DNA of 64,000 bases from Cohnella fermenti. Lineage in GTDB: Bacteria; Bacillota; Bacilli; Paenibacillales; Paenibacillaceae. Every line of letters starts with the position of its first letter. Position 1 is the first letter of the stretch. The translations under genes and the position numbers were made by a program. Location of the stretch: the NCBI RefSeq assembly GCF_004801405.1, contig NZ_SSOB01000027.1, positions 48,062 through 112,061 on the forward strand, read 5' to 3'. Shown in pieces: positions 7,321-15,266 of the stretch. The notes below the pieces were generated by a model. It had not been told where the DNA came from and searched no databases. It saw only the letters and a program-made list of their open reading frames with translations.

Positions 7321-7649
7321 TGCAAGAATTTACATTCGAAGACATGAAGCAGATCAAGAGAGAGCAACTGGGCGATCAGGTTCCGCTGGAGCTGTTCCAA
7401 CTGTTCCGCGACCTGAGGATCGGGCTGCCCGAGATCGTTCATCAAGAGGAACGGTTGCTGCGGGTAGCGATCGAGGATTGCTTCTGCAAGGGCCTTCCCG
7501 TCATGGAAGAGAAGCTGGTGTGCGACCTCGAAGGAGCTATCATGGAAGGCGCCTTGTCCCGAATATTGGAGCGCAAAGTCAGCGTGAAGGAGATTCGCTG
7601 CAACGTGAACGGGGACGAACGCTGCGAATACGAGATCAGGCTGCTCTAG
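7321..7649 (+). CDS. Small V4R-like protein
   Basis: A 109-residue protein started at the ATG with AAGGAGGC upstream; an earlier in-frame start has no ribosome site and would cover the Fnr-controlled promoter. The C-terminus (IRCNVNGDERCEYEIRLL) resembles the end of V4R (4-vinyl reductase) ligand-binding domains, with the paired cysteines conserved. Two more cysteines (DCFCKG near residue 57) give it a plausible metal or haem site. It lies between the YlbF-like gene and nirK and has a perfect Fnr box at -41.5, so it is likely made with the nitrite-reduction genes. The biochemical function is unknown. Confidence 0.6.
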
Positions 7650-7682
7650 CTCCAATGCCCCGTCTTTTCCAATGCCTCGTGC

Positions 7683-8666
7683 CTAATGCCCCATCGCCGG
7701 CTCGCCGTTGTCGCGTCCGTCCTCCGTCACGCGGAGAGTGGCAACGGCTCCCTTGGTGGCCTGATCGAATTGGTGGCTGACGATCGGATAATCGCCGGCT
7801 TCCTGCACGGTGAACTCGACGACGCTGCCGCCTCCCGCGGGAATAAGTGTCGTCTGGATGCCCCGCTGCACGTTGGCGGGATTGCCGCTCTCGTACACGC
7901 GGTCGAAGATCGCGCCGACGACGTGGAAGGAGGACACCTCGTTCGGCCCCGCGTTCACGACATAGAGCCGGATTCGGTCTCCGACCTTCGCCAGCAGCGG
8001 CTGTTCGTTAAGCGCGTAATCGTTGCCGTTGAACACGACGTACTTCGACTCTCCGTGCAGCATCGCGTCGATGCTGTTGTCCGCATACCACTCGCTCTGG
8101 ACAAGCATATATTCGCGATCGACGCCGGCGTCGGTCGAATAGCCGTTCTTCGGCTCCACGATAATCATGCCGTACATGCCGTTGCCGATATGCAGCAGAA
8201 CCGGCTTCGTCCCGCAATGGTACATGAAGACGCCGGGCGAGTCCGCCGTGTAGGTGAAGGTGCCTTGCTCATCGGGCATGATGTCGACGAACTTGCCGCT
8301 CGGGGAGGCTTGGACGGCATGGAGATCCATCGAATGCGGCATGTTCGGATCGAGATTGCGCAGGGTGAGCTGGATCGTGTCGCCCTCGCGCACGCGAAGA
8401 ACGGGTCCGGGGACGGTTCCGTTGAACGTCCACGCCCGGTAGTACTCGTCCTCGGCAATCTCGACGTTCGTTACCTGAGCGGTCAATTCGATATGAACGA
8501 CATCGCCCTCGCGCGTGACGATCGGCTCTACCGGAGCCTGGTCGATAACCTGCGCGGAGGGTGCCGCGGATGCGCCCTCCGCTTCCGTTCCGGCATCGCT
8601 GCGGCAAGCGGCTAACGACAAAGCGGCGGCTAACAGAACAGCGAACTTCCATGGATGCAACGGCAT
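7683..8666 (-). CDS. nirK: NirK, copper-containing nitrite reductase, predicted lipoprotein
   Basis: NirK reduces nitrite to nitric oxide. A 327-residue precursor with a lipoprotein signal (LSLAAC lipobox) and two cupredoxin domains. The type 1 copper ligands are visible: His in PHSMDLHA, Cys and His in MYHCGTKPVLLHIGNGM, and the Met. The type 2 ligands are the second His of PHSMDLHA, the His of MYHC and a C-terminal His in PIVSHQFD. The catalytic Asp (PHSMD) and second-sphere His (FHVVG) are also present, so the enzyme should be active and displayed on the outer membrane face. ATG at 8666 is preferred over TTG at 8690. An Fnr box at 8732-8747 lies 41.5 bases before the predicted start of transcription. 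Confidence 0.92.
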   Translation of the reverse strand: MPLHPWKFAVLLAAALSLAACRSDAGTEAEGASAAPSAQVIDQAPVEPIVTREGDVVHIELTAQVTNVEIAEDEYYRAWTFNGTVPGPVLRVREGDTIQLTLRNLDPNMPHSMDLHAVQASPSGKFVDIMPDEQGTFTYTADSPGVFMYHCGTKPVLLHIGNGMYGMIIVEPKNGYSTDAGVDREYMLVQSEWYADNSIDAMLHGESKYVVFNGNDYALNEQPLLAKVGDRIRLYVVNAGPNEVSSFHVVGAIFDRVYESGNPANVQRGIQTTLIPAGGGSVVEFTVQEAGDYPIVSHQFDQATKGAVATLRVTEDGRDNGEPAMGH

Positions 8667-8704
8667 GGCATAAGCCCCCCATCGATTCAATTAGGATTAG
8701 GTTT

Positions 8705-8747
8705 AAGATACGGCAATGCGGCGGCGGCCATTGTGACGGGGGACACA
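8705..8747 (-). promoter_or_regulatory. nirK promoter with Fnr-type box
   Basis: The box is TGTGA-CGGGGG-ACACA (8732-8747, centre 8739.5). On the minus strand TATCTT (8710 to 8705) is a -10 with start near 8698, giving -41.5. The rightward radical SAM gene may use TTGTGA (8731-8736) and GATAAT (8753-8758), so the box would overlap its -35 and might repress that direction. Confidence 0.68.
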
Positions 8748-8806
8748 GCCGCGATAATGTCATCGTTCCGACAAAAAAGGCCGATTCGCAGAAGAGAGGG
8801 ATAATA

Positions 8807-9895
8807 GTGAGACCAACGGCGATGGAGAGAGATTATCGGGTCAATCCGTTTATTGTGATCTGGGAGGTGACGCGCGCCTGTGCCCTGAAGTGTCTTCACT
8901 GCCGCGCCGAAGCCCAGTATCGCGCCGATCCGCGGCAGCTAACGTTCGAGGAAGGATGCCGGCTGATCGACAGCATTGCGGAGATGGACAATCCGCTGTT
9001 CGTGTTCACGGGAGGGGACCCGCTTATGCGGCCGGACCTGTTCGAGCTGGCGAGGTATGCGGTGCGGCAGAAGGGGCTGTCGGTGTCGATGACGCCAAGC
9101 GCGACTCCCCGGGTGACGAGGGCGGCGGTCGGACAGGCGAAGGACGCCGGGCTGTCCCGCTGGGCGTTCAGCCTCGACGGCTCCTGTGCGGACATCCACG
9201 ATTATTTTCGCGGAACGAAGGGGTCCTTCGATCTGACGATGCGGGGAATCGAATATTTGAAGGAGCACGGCATTCCGATCCAGATCAATACGACGGTGTC
9301 GAGGTACAACCTTCACGATCTCGCAGCGACCGCGGAGAAGGTTAAGCAACTGGGCGCCGTTCTGTGGAGCGTCTTCTTCCTGGTGCCGACCGGCCGGGGG
9401 ATGGAGAAGGACATGATCTCGCCCGAGGAGCACGAGGTGGTCATGAAGTGGCTTGTCCAGGTCCAGCGCACAATGCCCTACGGCGTCAAAGCGACGGAGG
9501 CGCCTCACTATCGCCGCGTGTTCATCCAGCAGAAGAAGCGTCTTGCGCAAGAAGGAGCGGAGGATGCGATCGTCAAACGGGAGGACATGCTCGGGCGTGC
9601 GCAGCAAGGCGTCAACGACGACGGCTTCGTGTTTATCAGCCATGTCGGCGACGTGTATCCGAGCGGCTTCCTGCCCATCTCCTGCGGCAATGTGCGGGAG
9701 CGTCCGCTGACCGAGATCTACCGCGAATCGCCTGTCCTGATGGAGCTGCGCGATAAGTCCCGGCTCAAGGGCAAGTGCGGCGTCTGCGAATACAGATCGC
9801 TGTGCGGCGGCTCGCGGGCCCGCGCCTATGCCGTAACGGGAGATTATATGGAGAGCGACCCTTATTGCGCGTTTATTCCGGCAGATCAGGGATAA
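8807..9895 (+). CDS. Radical SAM/SPASM enzyme (NirJ/AhbD-like)
   Basis: A 362-residue radical SAM enzyme: the 4Fe-4S motif is TRACALKCLHC near residue 25, the SAM-binding FTGGDP follows, and a SPASM domain lies at the C-terminus (CGVCEYRSLCGG ... DPYC). It resembles the AhbC/AhbD/NirJ group that modifies haem precursors (TIGR04053-like), but the exact reaction cannot be read from the sequence. GTG at 8807 has AGAGAGGG six bases upstream and is the preferred start; ATG at 8822 is an alternative. Divergent from nirK across a shared regulatory region, which suggests a role in anaerobic haem synthesis or in maturing a respiratory protein. NirK itself needs no haem d1. Confidence 0.82.
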   Translation: MRPTAMERDYRVNPFIVIWEVTRACALKCLHCRAEAQYRADPRQLTFEEGCRLIDSIAEMDNPLFVFTGGDPLMRPDLFELARYAVRQKGLSVSMTPSATPRVTRAAVGQAKDAGLSRWAFSLDGSCADIHDYFRGTKGSFDLTMRGIEYLKEHGIPIQINTTVSRYNLHDLAATAEKVKQLGAVLWSVFFLVPTGRGMEKDMISPEEHEVVMKWLVQVQRTMPYGVKATEAPHYRRVFIQQKKRLAQEGAEDAIVKREDMLGRAQQGVNDDGFVFISHVGDVYPSGFLPISCGNVRERPLTEIYRESPVLMELRDKSRLKGKCGVCEYRSLCGGSRARAYAVTGDYMESDPYCAFIPADQG

Positions 9896-9960
9896 CTTCG
9901 GCCGCCGCGAGCCACACTAACTCCGTTGTCCATGACTAGACGCAAGGAGGGACTCTGTCC

Positions 9961-10188
9961 ATGAACATGCTGCCGATAACGGCCAAGGAACTCGAGTACA
10001 TCGCCGATTCGCTGTCGAACGAGGATCTGCTTATCAAGCAGTGCACGGCGGGTGCGCTGAGCTGCACGAATCCTCAAATCTCCCAAGTGCTGATGCATCA
10101 AGCGCAGGTTCACCAGTCGCAATACCAAGCGTTGCTGGGCTGCCTGCAGCAGCACCAATCGCTCGCTCCGACTCAGCCGCAAGGCTAA
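9961..10188 (+). CDS. Small CotF-associated spore coat protein
   Basis: A 75-residue Gln-rich protein, beginning MNMLPITAKELEYIADSLSNEDLL. Paenibacilli often carry a short protein of this type directly before cotF. It is followed 26 bases later by the CotF-family gene and looks like the N-terminal half of the same fold (a helical hairpin with ferritin-like tendency). AAGGAGGGAC precedes the ATG. Expected in the mother cell during sporulation; this is inferred from the neighbour. Confidence 0.7.
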   Translation: MNMLPITAKELEYIADSLSNEDLLIKQCTAGALSCTNPQISQVLMHQAQVHQSQYQALLGCLQQHQSLAPTQPQG

Positions 10189-10214
10189 TCCGATCCAAGG
10201 AGGTATTCGAAGCC

Positions 10215-10643
10215 ATGAACCAACAGTTTATGCCGGATGAGGATCTCGCCTATACGGTGCTGTCCGATCTGAAGCGCGTTACCCGCGAGTATGCGACGGC
10301 GGCGACGGAGGCGGTCTGTCCGACGGTCCGCCAGCACTTCACTCAATTGCTGAACACGACGCTGGCGATGCAAGGGGAACTGTACAATGCGATGAGCCAG
10401 CAGAAAATGTACAATACAGCGTCCCCGGCACTGCGCCAAGAGATCGACAAGCAGTTCAAGGAGTATCAGCAGACGCAGCAGAAGACGAATCAATTCGTCC
10501 AGCAGCGCAAGAGCGCTCCGCAAGCGGCGCAGCCGCAATGGGGCTACCAGCAGGCTCCCGTCTGGCAGCAGCCGAGCTACATGCCGCAGGGCGCCCAGCA
10601 GCACCAATCGGGCATGCAGCATTCGCATACGCCGTACATGTGA
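10215..10643 (+). CDS. cotF: CotF-family spore coat protein
   Basis: A 142-residue coat protein. The CotF domain (about residues 8-85) contains DLAYTVLSDLKRVTREYATAATEAVCPTVRQHF and the MQGELYNAMSQQKMY segment. The C-terminal third is Gln/Pro/Tyr/His-rich (QWGYQQAPVWQQPSYMPQG), a composition common in crust and coat proteins. AAGGAGG is 12 bases before the ATG. It forms a two-gene unit with the preceding short coat protein and ends at the hairpin at 10672. Confidence 0.88.
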   Translation: MNQQFMPDEDLAYTVLSDLKRVTREYATAATEAVCPTVRQHFTQLLNTTLAMQGELYNAMSQQKMYNTASPALRQEIDKQFKEYQQTQQKTNQFVQQRKSAPQAAQPQWGYQQAPVWQQPSYMPQGAQQHQSGMQHSHTPYM

Positions 10644-10671
10644 ACCGACCGACCGCGGAAGCGCCGCAGCC

Positions 10672-10709
10672 AGCCCCCCTCCGGAACCGAGAATTCCGGG
10701 CGGGGGCTT
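10672..10709 (+). terminator. Strong GC hairpin after cotF
   Basis: AGCCCCCCTCCGGAA pairs with TTCCGGGCGGGGGCT around a 7-base loop. No long T run follows. Confidence 0.7.
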
Positions 10710-10791
10710 CTCGCGTACAACCGTTAACAATTGATTCTTTCCATTGAGCCTGTATTTGATGTAATATGAGAGGTATTCAGGAGGGATCTCT

Positions 10792-11283
10792 ATGAGTGAA
10801 TTGAAGTCCAAGATCTTGGATCTGCTCAAGGAAGACGCGCGGTTATCCGCAGGTACGATCGCAACGATGCTGGGCTCTACCGAGACGGAGGTATCCGCGG
10901 CCATCGACGAGATGGAGAAGGACCACGTCATTGTCAAATATGCGGCGGTCGTCAATTGGAGCAAGGTCGACGACGAGAAGGTGACGGCGCTGATCGAGGT
11001 GGAATGTTCTCCGGAGCGGGGACGCGGCTTCGAGAGCATCGCGGAGCGGATTTATCTGTACCCGGAAGTGAAGTCGGTGTACCTGATGTCCGGAGCGTAC
11101 GACCTGTGCGTCGAGATCGAGGGGAAGAATCTGAAGGAAGTCGCCTCGTTCGTGTCGAATAAGTTGTCTACCATCGAATCCGTTATCTCGACCAAGACCT
11201 TTTTCATTCTTAAAAAATACAAACAGGACGGCATCATTTTCGAGGAATTCGAAGACGATCATCGTCTCCTTATCTCGCCGTAA
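10792..11283 (+). CDS. Lrp/AsnC-family regulator (AlaR/YugG-like)
   Basis: A 163-residue feast/famine regulator with an N-terminal helix-turn-helix (residues 1-50, TIATMLGSTETEVSAAID) and a C-terminal RAM ligand-binding domain (ALIEVECSPERG ... YLMSGAYDLCVEIEG). It is immediately followed, 27 bases on, by a class I aminotransferase. The pair matches the B. subtilis alaR-alaT (yugG-yugH) arrangement, where the regulator controls alanine aminotransferase. A GGAGGGAT site precedes the ATG. Effector presumably an amino acid; not visible in the sequence. Confidence 0.88.
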   Translation: MSELKSKILDLLKEDARLSAGTIATMLGSTETEVSAAIDEMEKDHVIVKYAAVVNWSKVDDEKVTALIEVECSPERGRGFESIAERIYLYPEVKSVYLMSGAYDLCVEIEGKNLKEVASFVSNKLSTIESVISTKTFFILKKYKQDGIIFEEFEDDHRLLISP

Positions 11284-11310
11284 ACCTACTGAAAGAAGGA
11301 TCGTATTCCG

Positions 11311-12540
11311 ATGATCAGAAATGTGGAACAGCCCGAGACAGCCGAGCAAGGGGCCCGGTCGCCGCGCAGCCGCATGCAGGATTACTTGGCAGCAAGCGCA
11401 CGCGCCATTCCTCCGTCCGGAATTCGGCGCTTCTTCGATTTAGTGAGCGCCAGCAAGGACAGCAGCATCATCTCGCTCGGCGTCGGGGAGCCCGACTTCG
11501 TGACGCCTTGGCGGTATCGCGATGCGGCCGTATACTCGCTTGAGAAGGGCAAGACCCAGTACACCTCGAACGCGGGGATGCCCGAGCTTCGCGAAGCGAT
11601 CGCGCAATACTTGCACGACCGCTTCGAGCTCAGCTACAACCCGGCGGACGAGGTTCTCGTCACGGTGGGAGGCAGCGAAGCGATCGACCTGGCGATCCGC
11701 GCGCTGATCGAGCCCGGGGACGAGATTCTGATTCCCGAGCCGACGTACCTCCCGTACAATCCGATCGCTTCCTTAAGCGGGGGCGTTCCGGTCGGGATCG
11801 AGACGTTCGCCAAGGATCAGTTCAAGCTGACGGCCGACGGCCTCCGGGCGGCCATCACGCCGAAGTCCAAAGCGCTGGTGCTCTGCTACCCGAGCAACCC
11901 GACCGGAGCGATCATGAGCTACGACGATCTGCTGCCGATCGCGAAGCTGGTGGAGGAGAACGATCTGATCGTCATCGCCGACGAGATCTACGCGGAGCTT
12001 ACCTACGGCCCGAGACATGTCAGCTTCGCTTCGCTCCCCGGCATGAAGGACCGGACGATCGTCGTGAGCGGCTTCTCCAAGGCGTTCGCGATGACCGGCT
12101 GGCGCATGGGCTACGCCTGCGGCCATCCGGAGCTGATTGGCGCGATGCTCAAGATTCACCAGTACACGGTCATGTGCGCCCCGATCATGGGGCAAGTGGC
12201 GGCGCTCGAAGCGCTGACGAACGGCATGGAAGAGATGGCCCGGATGATCGAGTCGTACAACCAGCGCCGCCGTCTCGTCGTTCAAGGCTTCCGTCAGATC
12301 GGGCTGGAATGCCATGAGCCGCAGGGCGCGTTCTACGCATTCCCGTCGGTCGCGAATACCGGGTTAAGCTCGGAGGAGTTCGCTTCCCGGCTTCTGCTGG
12401 AAGCGAAGGTTGCCGCCGTTCCCGGCTATGTATTCGGCCAGGGCGGGGAAGGCTTCATCCGATGCTCCTACGCCACATCTGTAACTCAGTTAACGGAAGC
12501 GTTGGACAGAATCGGCGGATTTTTGAACAAATTGCGTTAA
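11311..12540 (+). CDS. Class I aminotransferase (AlaT/YugH-like)
   Basis: A 409-residue PLP-dependent aminotransferase of fold type I. The lysine that forms the Schiff base is in SGFSKAFAMTGWRMGY, with NPTGAI and DEIYAELTYG upstream and the substrate-carboxylate Arg in FIRCSYATS at the C-terminus. The first 25 residues are a poorly conserved extension. Grouped with an Lrp/AsnC regulator, so alanine or a similar neutral amino acid is the likely substrate, but aspartate or LL-diaminopimelate enzymes have the same motifs. Confidence 0.85.
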   Translation: MIRNVEQPETAEQGARSPRSRMQDYLAASARAIPPSGIRRFFDLVSASKDSSIISLGVGEPDFVTPWRYRDAAVYSLEKGKTQYTSNAGMPELREAIAQYLHDRFELSYNPADEVLVTVGGSEAIDLAIRALIEPGDEILIPEPTYLPYNPIASLSGGVPVGIETFAKDQFKLTADGLRAAITPKSKALVLCYPSNPTGAIMSYDDLLPIAKLVEENDLIVIADEIYAELTYGPRHVSFASLPGMKDRTIVVSGFSKAFAMTGWRMGYACGHPELIGAMLKIHQYTVMCAPIMGQVAALEALTNGMEEMARMIESYNQRRRLVVQGFRQIGLECHEPQGAFYAFPSVANTGLSSEEFASRLLLEAKVAAVPGYVFGQGGEGFIRCSYATSVTQLTEALDRIGGFLNKLR

Positions 12541-12584
12541 TCTTGCAGAAACACCCAAAATAGTTAGTCTTTTTCTCTATGTTC

Positions 12585-12593
12585 TGCTATAAT
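12585..12593 (+). promoter_or_regulatory. Extended -10 promoter of the Spo0E-like gene
   Basis: TGcTATAAT, a perfect extended -10 in an AT-rich island, 56 bases before the ATG; the -35 is weak. Confidence 0.6.
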
Positions 12594-12648
12594 TACCCTT
12601 GTTTTTCATCCCGCTTGGTGTTTATTCATCAGTGAAAGGGGAGAGAGC

Positions 12649-12912
12649 ATGGCGATGGCGGAACAGCAATCATCCCTGAATAATCCCGATGCCGCGGCCC
12701 ATCTTATCCCGTCCGATTCAGAAACAGAGCCGGCCCTGTCCCACTCTTCCAATCTCGGGAATTTGGCGGACGAAATCGATGATTTAAGAAGAAGGATGAC
12801 CGAAGCTTTCCTGAAGGAAGAGTCGTTCCTCTCCGAGTCCGTTATCGAAATCAGTCGATTGCTGGATACGAAAATTATCGAATATATGAAGCTTGCGTCT
12901 ATTCCCCGGTAA
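12649..12912 (+). CDS. Spo0E-like aspartyl-phosphate phosphatase
   Basis: An 87-residue protein whose second half carries the Spo0E family signature: two helices, with IEISRLLDTKIIEYMK (the SxxLD motif). Spo0E proteins dephosphorylate Spo0A~P and delay sporulation. The first 45 residues are a Ser/Glu-rich extension unusual for the family, which is normally 50-85 residues. It is monocistronic: an extended -10 promoter upstream and a terminator directly after the stop. Confidence 0.8.
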   Translation: MAMAEQQSSLNNPDAAAHLIPSDSETEPALSHSSNLGNLADEIDDLRRRMTEAFLKEESFLSESVIEISRLLDTKIIEYMKLASIPR

Positions 12913-12946
12913 GCCTGGTCATTCCCGTGACCGGGCTTTTTCTTTT
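12911..12946 (+). terminator. Rho-independent terminator of the Spo0E-like gene
   Basis: AGCCTGGTCA pairs with TGACCGGGCT (one G-T) around TTCCCG, followed by TTTTCTTTT. Confidence 0.88.
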
Positions 12947-12947
12947 G

Positions 12948-12956
12948 TGCTATAGT
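12948..12956 (+). promoter_or_regulatory. Extended -10 promoter before cobU
   Basis: TGcTATAGT directly after the terminator, 34 bases before the ATG; the -35 position falls in the terminator stem. Confidence 0.5.
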
Positions 12957-12989
12957 TAGGCGTAGGCAAGGTCCGGGGAGGGATCGCAC

Positions 12990-13679
12990 ATGCTGTGGAT
13001 GGTCACCGGGGGTGTTGGCTGCGGTAAATCGGTTTACGCCGAGAGGTGGGCGGCGTCGCTTGCGCGGGAGGCGATCCTGCTGAGCTGCCCGACTTGGCCG
13101 AACGAGCGGGAGGACCTCGTCGGAGGGCGTCCGGACGAATCGGCCCTGATGGAAGAAGAGCGAGTTGTGTGGATGCGCTGGAAGGCGGACGAGAAGCTGT
13201 CCGACCGGATCGATCAGATCAACCTGAAGTCCAATCCGTTCCGTGCGGACAATCGCGTGATCGTGCTGGACAGCCTGTCCGGCTGGCTGCGGAGAGCGGT
13301 CCGCGAGGTTCGGCAGATGACGCTTCCGCCTGCGCCCGCCGAGCCGCCCCGCAGGGGCAGGCCGAAGCGGATACCGGAGACGGAGGACCTGTTCGCGCTC
13401 CGAACGGACCGGGCGGGCAAGGAGTTCCGGCGGGTCGTCGATGCGCTGCTGCGCTATCACGGCCGGAGCATCGTCGTGACGGAGCAGCCTGCGCCGGGGC
13501 TGGCGGACGATCCTTGGGAGAGGTGGTACGCCAGGGAGCTGGCCGAGGCGAACCGGAGGCTGGCGGAGCGCAGCGCGGAGCTGCGGATGCTCGTGTCCGG
13601 CGTGGCGGTCGAGATTCGGGGGCCGCGAATGAAGAGGGGGAACGGGAACGATGAAGATTTATACTCGAACCGGAGATAA
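12990..13679 (+). CDS. cobU: CobU-like adenosylcobinamide kinase/guanylyltransferase
   Basis: CobU phosphorylates adenosylcobinamide and then transfers GMP to it, in cobalamin assembly and salvage. The N-terminal P-loop is VTGGVGCGKSVYAERWA. RVIVLDSLSGWLRR corresponds to the Walker B strand, and VTEQPAPGLADDPWERWYARELAEANRRLAERS to the C-terminal helices of the family. At 229 residues it is longer than the usual 180 because of an Arg/Pro-rich insert (about residues 110-135). The 3' end overlaps the adenosyltransferase gene by 29 bases. No other corrin-ring genes are present here, so salvage is likely. Confidence 0.82.
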   Translation: MLWMVTGGVGCGKSVYAERWAASLAREAILLSCPTWPNEREDLVGGRPDESALMEEERVVWMRWKADEKLSDRIDQINLKSNPFRADNRVIVLDSLSGWLRRAVREVRQMTLPPAPAEPPRRGRPKRIPETEDLFALRTDRAGKEFRRVVDALLRYHGRSIVVTEQPAPGLADDPWERWYARELAEANRRLAERSAELRMLVSGVAVEIRGPRMKRGNGNDEDLYSNRR

Positions 13680-14253
13680 AGGAACGACGTCCGTGATCGG
13701 AGCTCGCGTGTCCAAGGACGACGCGAGAATCGAGGCTTACGGAACGATAGATGAGCTGAACAGCTTGGTCGGACAAGCCGCGGCTTGGCTGGCGGAGCAC
13801 GAAGGCAAGGATGAGCGCGGCGGGGAAGGGGAGCGGCTGCTGGAGCAATTGCTTCAGGTTCAGCAGGAGCTGTTCGACTGCGGCTCCGACCTGAGCTACG
13901 CCGCGCCGAAGCCGGAGCAGCTCAAGGTCGATGCGGCGATGACGGCGCGGCTGGAGGAATGGATCGACCGGCATGAGGAGGGGCTGCCGCCGCTGCAGCG
14001 GTTTATTCTTCCGGGAGGGAGCGCGCTTGCGGCGCAGCTTCACGTCTGCCGGACCGTCTGCCGGAGAGCGGAGCGGCGGGCCGTGACGATGGCGGCGGCC
14101 CAGCCTTGCCCGGAAGAGGTGCTGCGCTACTTGAACCGGCTGTCGGATTACTTCTTCATGGCGGCTCGCAAGGCGAACGCCATGCTGAAGGTGCCCGACG
14201 TCGAATACGAGCGGGGCGCGAACGTGTTCTCCCGGAGGTCGGCCGCGGAATGA
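13651..14253 (+). CDS. PduO-type ATP:cob(I)alamin adenosyltransferase
   Basis: It attaches the 5'-deoxyadenosyl group of ATP to cob(I)alamin. The N-terminal ATP loop is MKIYTRTGDKGTTSVIGARVSKDD; EAYGTIDELNSLVG follows, and CRRAERRAVTM plus NRLSDYFFMAARKAN are the C-terminal signatures (PduO/YvqK/MMAB). 200 residues, normal for the family. It overlaps cobU upstream and the pseudouridine synthase downstream (ATGA), so the three are a coupled operon. Confidence 0.93.
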   Translation: MKIYTRTGDKGTTSVIGARVSKDDARIEAYGTIDELNSLVGQAAAWLAEHEGKDERGGEGERLLEQLLQVQQELFDCGSDLSYAAPKPEQLKVDAAMTARLEEWIDRHEEGLPPLQRFILPGGSALAAQLHVCRTVCRRAERRAVTMAAAQPCPEEVLRYLNRLSDYFFMAARKANAMLKVPDVEYERGANVFSRRSAAE

Positions 14254-15221
14254 CAGAACGTGCAATGACAGACAGCTATTACGCACCGGTTGTGCACGTC
14301 GCGGACGAACGCGACGAGGGCCGGATGCTTCGGGATGTGCTGCGCAAGCGGCTCGGCGTCTCCCGCCGCTTGTTCGTCAAGCTGAAGCAGTCGGAGGAAG
14401 GACTTACGATCAACGGCGAGAAGGCGTATCCGAGCTTCCGCCTTGCGATCGGAGACGTCGTCGAGTTCCGCATGGAGCAGGAGAGCTCCGAGGACATCCT
14501 GCCGCAACCGATCCCGCTCGACATCGTATTTGAAGATGAGCACCTGCTCGTCCTGAACAAGCCCGCCGGCATCATCGTGCATCCGACGACCGGCCATTAC
14601 GCGAATACGCTGGCCAACGGCGTCGTCCATTACTGGAGAGAGAAGGGCGAGAGCTGCCGCTTCCGTCCGGTCCATCGGCTGGATCAGGACACGTCCGGTC
14701 TCGTCGTTATCGCCAAGCATCCGTATGCGCACCAGCAGCTCTCCGTGCAGATGACGGAAGGGACAATCGAGAAGCGCTACCGGGCTTACGTCTTCGGCCG
14801 TCCCCCGCAGGAAGCGGGAGAAGTGAACGAGCCGATCGGCCGCGTTCCGACCGATCCCCATCGCCGGGCCGTGCTCGCGGACGGGGCTCCGTCCTTGACC
14901 TTCTACGAAGTCTCGCGCGCGTACCCGTGCGGAGCTTCGGCGCTCGACATTCGGCTCGGCACCGGGCGCACGCACCAGATCCGCGTCCATATGGGCTGGA
15001 TCGGCTGTCCGCTGCTCGGAGACTCGTATTACGCCGATCCGCAATGGGAGGCGACCGAGCTGGCGGCGCTCGTTAAGGACGCGATCGGCCGGCAGGCGCT
15101 GCATGCGTCGCTGCTCGCCTTCCGTCACCCGGTGACGGAGGAGCGGCTGGAGCTGAGAGCCGAGCTTCCGCCCGACCTGCAGGAGCTCGAACGCACGCTG
15201 GAGGGGCTTCCGCCTCTGTAG
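14250..15221 (+). CDS. RluA-family pseudouridine synthase
   Basis: A 323-residue RNA pseudouridine synthase. An N-terminal S4-like RNA-binding region (residues 20-80; RLGVSRRLFVKLKQSEEGLTINGE) precedes the catalytic domain. The catalytic Asp is in RPVHRLDQDTSGLVVIAKH; LNKPAGIIVHPT and GTGRTHQIRVHMGWIGCPLLGDSYY are the other family motifs. The substrate (23S rRNA or a tRNA) cannot be told. The ATG overlaps the previous stop by four bases, tying an RNA-modification gene to a cobalamin operon; an ATG at 14265 is an alternative. Confidence 0.9.
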   Translation: MTERAMTDSYYAPVVHVADERDEGRMLRDVLRKRLGVSRRLFVKLKQSEEGLTINGEKAYPSFRLAIGDVVEFRMEQESSEDILPQPIPLDIVFEDEHLLVLNKPAGIIVHPTTGHYANTLANGVVHYWREKGESCRFRPVHRLDQDTSGLVVIAKHPYAHQQLSVQMTEGTIEKRYRAYVFGRPPQEAGEVNEPIGRVPTDPHRRAVLADGAPSLTFYEVSRAYPCGASALDIRLGTGRTHQIRVHMGWIGCPLLGDSYYADPQWEATELAALVKDAIGRQALHASLLAFRHPVTEERLELRAELPPDLQELERTLEGLPPL

Positions 15222-15266
15222 CTTTTTCCGCCGCCGTACTGCTTCTTTGGGGTAGGCAGCTCTCGC

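Noticed and set aside
8561..8806. N-terminal extension of the radical SAM protein
   Set aside because: The frame is open further upstream but crosses the nirK promoter and start; GTG 8807 has the ribosome site.
10731..10767. Promoter before the Lrp/AsnC gene
   Set aside because: TTGATT, TGTATT and TAATAT elements occur, but no pair has good spacing, so no promoter was called.
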